Positions 4,523 to 5,424 of a stretch of 5,424 nucleotides of DNA are shown in pieces. Within the stretch, counting starts at the first letter, position 1. Each line of letters opens with the position of its first letter. The position numbers and the translations under genes are program-made. The stretch covers positions 1 through 5,424 of the forward strand of contig DRNB01000055.1 of the NCBI GenBank assembly GCA_011375045.1. The letters are read 5' to 3'. The notes under the pieces are model-generated. The model ran no database searches. It was not told where the DNA came from and saw nothing but the letters and a program-made list of their open reading frames with translations. This DNA is from Aquifex aeolicus. GTDB lineage: Bacteria > Aquificota > Aquificia > Aquificales > Aquificaceae.

Positions 4523-5424
4523 TTACCTCCGTGCGTTTCTATGAGAATTATACAGCAGAACCTCCGTAATGATCTCGTCCGAAAGGAGCAGATACTCTTC
4601 CCTTATACCTATCCCTTCCCCTCCTTCTTCGAAGAAACCCCTCAGGTGAGGAGGGATCAGGTGTCTGTATCTGTGGGGAAGCCCCCTTCTGAGGCGGAGC
4701 CTCAGCATCAGAAACTCCTCGAAAAGCTCCTCCTCGCTCAGGGGGATTTCGGTTTTTAGAGGTCTTCTCCCCTCAAGGATCCTCCGTCTGTAACCTGCCA
4801 GATCCTTCAGGTTGCAGTATCTCCTTCCCTCCACAAATCCCCAGGCGGACACACCCAGACCGAAAAACTCCTCCAGATTCCAGTAGACGAGGTTGTGCCT
4901 GCACCTGTAACCGGGCAGGGACCAGTTGGAGATTTCGTATCTCTCGTAACCGAGCTCCCTCAAACCGTCGCTCAGAATTCCGTGAAGGCGGCAGAGTTCT
5001 TCCTCCGAAGGAAGGGAAAGCTCCCCTCTGTGGACCCTGAGATGAAGGGGCGTTCCCTCGTGGAGGGTAAGCAGATAGGCGGAGAGGTGGGTGGGTCTGA
5101 GTTCCTCGATCCACCTGAGCTCCTGTCTGAGATCCGAAGGCTCCTGATCGGGGTAGCCGTAGATAAGGTCCAGGCTAACGTTTTCAAAGCCTGCCTCCCG
5201 GGCGGAGATCACGGCTTCAACGGCTTTTTCAGCGCTGTGGCTTCTGCCCAGCGTCCGCAGCCCTTTCGGGGTGAAGCTCTGAACACCTATGCTTACCCTG
5301 TTGACACCGATGCTCAGAAGCTCTCTGAACTCCCGGTAGCTGTAGTTTTCAGGGTTGCACTCTACAGTAAACTCCTTTAGAGCGGACAGGTCCAGAACCC
5401 TGTGAAGCTCATCCACAAGGGCAC
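4523..5424 (-). CDS. hemW: HemW-like radical SAM protein (oxygen-independent coproporphyrinogen III oxidase family, haem chaperone), 5' partial
   Basis: The frame is open to the right edge, so the true start lies outside. A GTG at 5416 is internal and should not be taken as the start. About 300 residues are visible. Numbered from that GTG, family motifs are VECNPE (18-23), GVNRVSIGVQSF (37-48), LGRSHS (56-61), SLDLIYGYPDQ (81-91), HLSAYLLTLHEGTPL (110-124), YEISNW (160-165) with CRHNLVYWN (172-180), and the glycine motif GLGVSAWGF (186-194). The HNxxYW form and the C-terminal domain with MLRLRLRRGL (237-246) are typical of HemW, which binds haem and an iron-sulfur cluster and delivers haem to target proteins, rather than of the true oxidase HemN. 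The CxxxCxxC cluster motif and the GGGTP segment would sit in the missing N terminus. It is the first visible gene of the - strand cluster; its TAA stop lies in the ilvC ribosome binding site. Confidence 0.9.
   Translation of the reverse strand, partial: ALVDELHRVLDLSALKEFTVECNPENYSYREFRELLSIGVNRVSIGVQSFTPKGLRTLGRSHSAEKAVEAVISAREAGFENVSLDLIYGYPDQEPSDLRQELRWIEELRPTHLSAYLLTLHEGTPLHLRVHRGELSLPSEEELCRLHGILSDGLRELGYERYEISNWSLPGYRCRHNLVYWNLEEFFGLGVSAWGFVEGRRYCNLKDLAGYRRRILEGRRPLKTEIPLSEEELFEEFLMLRLRLRRGLPHRYRHLIPPHLRGFFEEGGEGIGIREEYLLLSDEIITEVLLYNSHRNARR
4525..4530 (-). promoter_or_regulatory. Strong Shine-Dalgarno site of ilvC overlapping the hemW stop codon
   Basis: On the - strand GGAGGT lies 5 bases before the ilvC ATG at 4519. 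Its last T is the first base of the hemW stop TAA (4525-4523), so a ribosome terminating hemW covers the ilvC start site. It is the best match to the 16S anti-Shine-Dalgarno sequence in the window, which suggests ilvC is the most strongly translated gene here. Confidence 0.8.

Noticed and set aside
3563..4759. Long open frame of 398 codons on the + strand
   Set aside because: It lies antisense across ilvC and hemW, which have complete family motifs. It has no recognisable domain and no good ribosome binding site, and it results from GC-rich codon use on the other strand.
5414..5416. GTG as the start of hemW
   Set aside because: The frame stays open to the window edge, and the family needs an N-terminal radical SAM cluster motif that would lie upstream, so this GTG encodes an internal valine.

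Overview
The window is almost wholly protein-coding and holds two gene clusters that converge near its centre. The + strand cluster (1-2232) has the last 18 codons of a probable queC, a DNA methyltransferase gene, and pyrD. The - strand cluster, read from the right edge leftwards, is hemW (5' end outside the window), ilvC, a CDP-alcohol phosphatidyltransferase gene and a gene for an archaeal-type riboflavin-pathway reductase. The pyrD stop codon and the reductase stop codon lie directly against each other at 2230-2235 with no base between them. No stretch of 300 bases lacks a gene. The longest gap is 18 bases (59-76). No tRNA, rRNA, CRISPR array or insertion sequence was seen.

The organism is probably a thermophilic bacterium, perhaps of the Aquificota. 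This is an inference from several features: tightly packed and overlapping genes, frequent AGG/AGA and ATA codons, strong Shine-Dalgarno sites, a class 1B dihydroorotate dehydrogenase, an archaeal-type stand-alone pyrimidinone-phosphate reductase, and a thermophile-like m4C methylase. No phylogenetic marker settles it.

The genes serve housekeeping metabolism: pyrimidine synthesis (pyrD), branched-chain amino acid synthesis (ilvC), haem delivery (hemW), riboflavin or deazaflavin synthesis (the reductase), polar lipid or inositol-phosphodiester synthesis (the CDP-alcohol transferase) and queuosine-type tRNA modification (the queC end). Neighbours overlap by 1-4 bases or sit 3 bases apart, so each cluster probably makes one mRNA with translational coupling. 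The promoters must lie outside the window.

The exception is the methyltransferase. It is clearly more AT-rich than its neighbours, has no visible restriction partner, and carries a C-terminal staphylococcal-nuclease-like (SNase, OB-fold) domain. By hand alignment most of that domain's catalytic residues are replaced. This two-domain protein is the most unusual item in the window.
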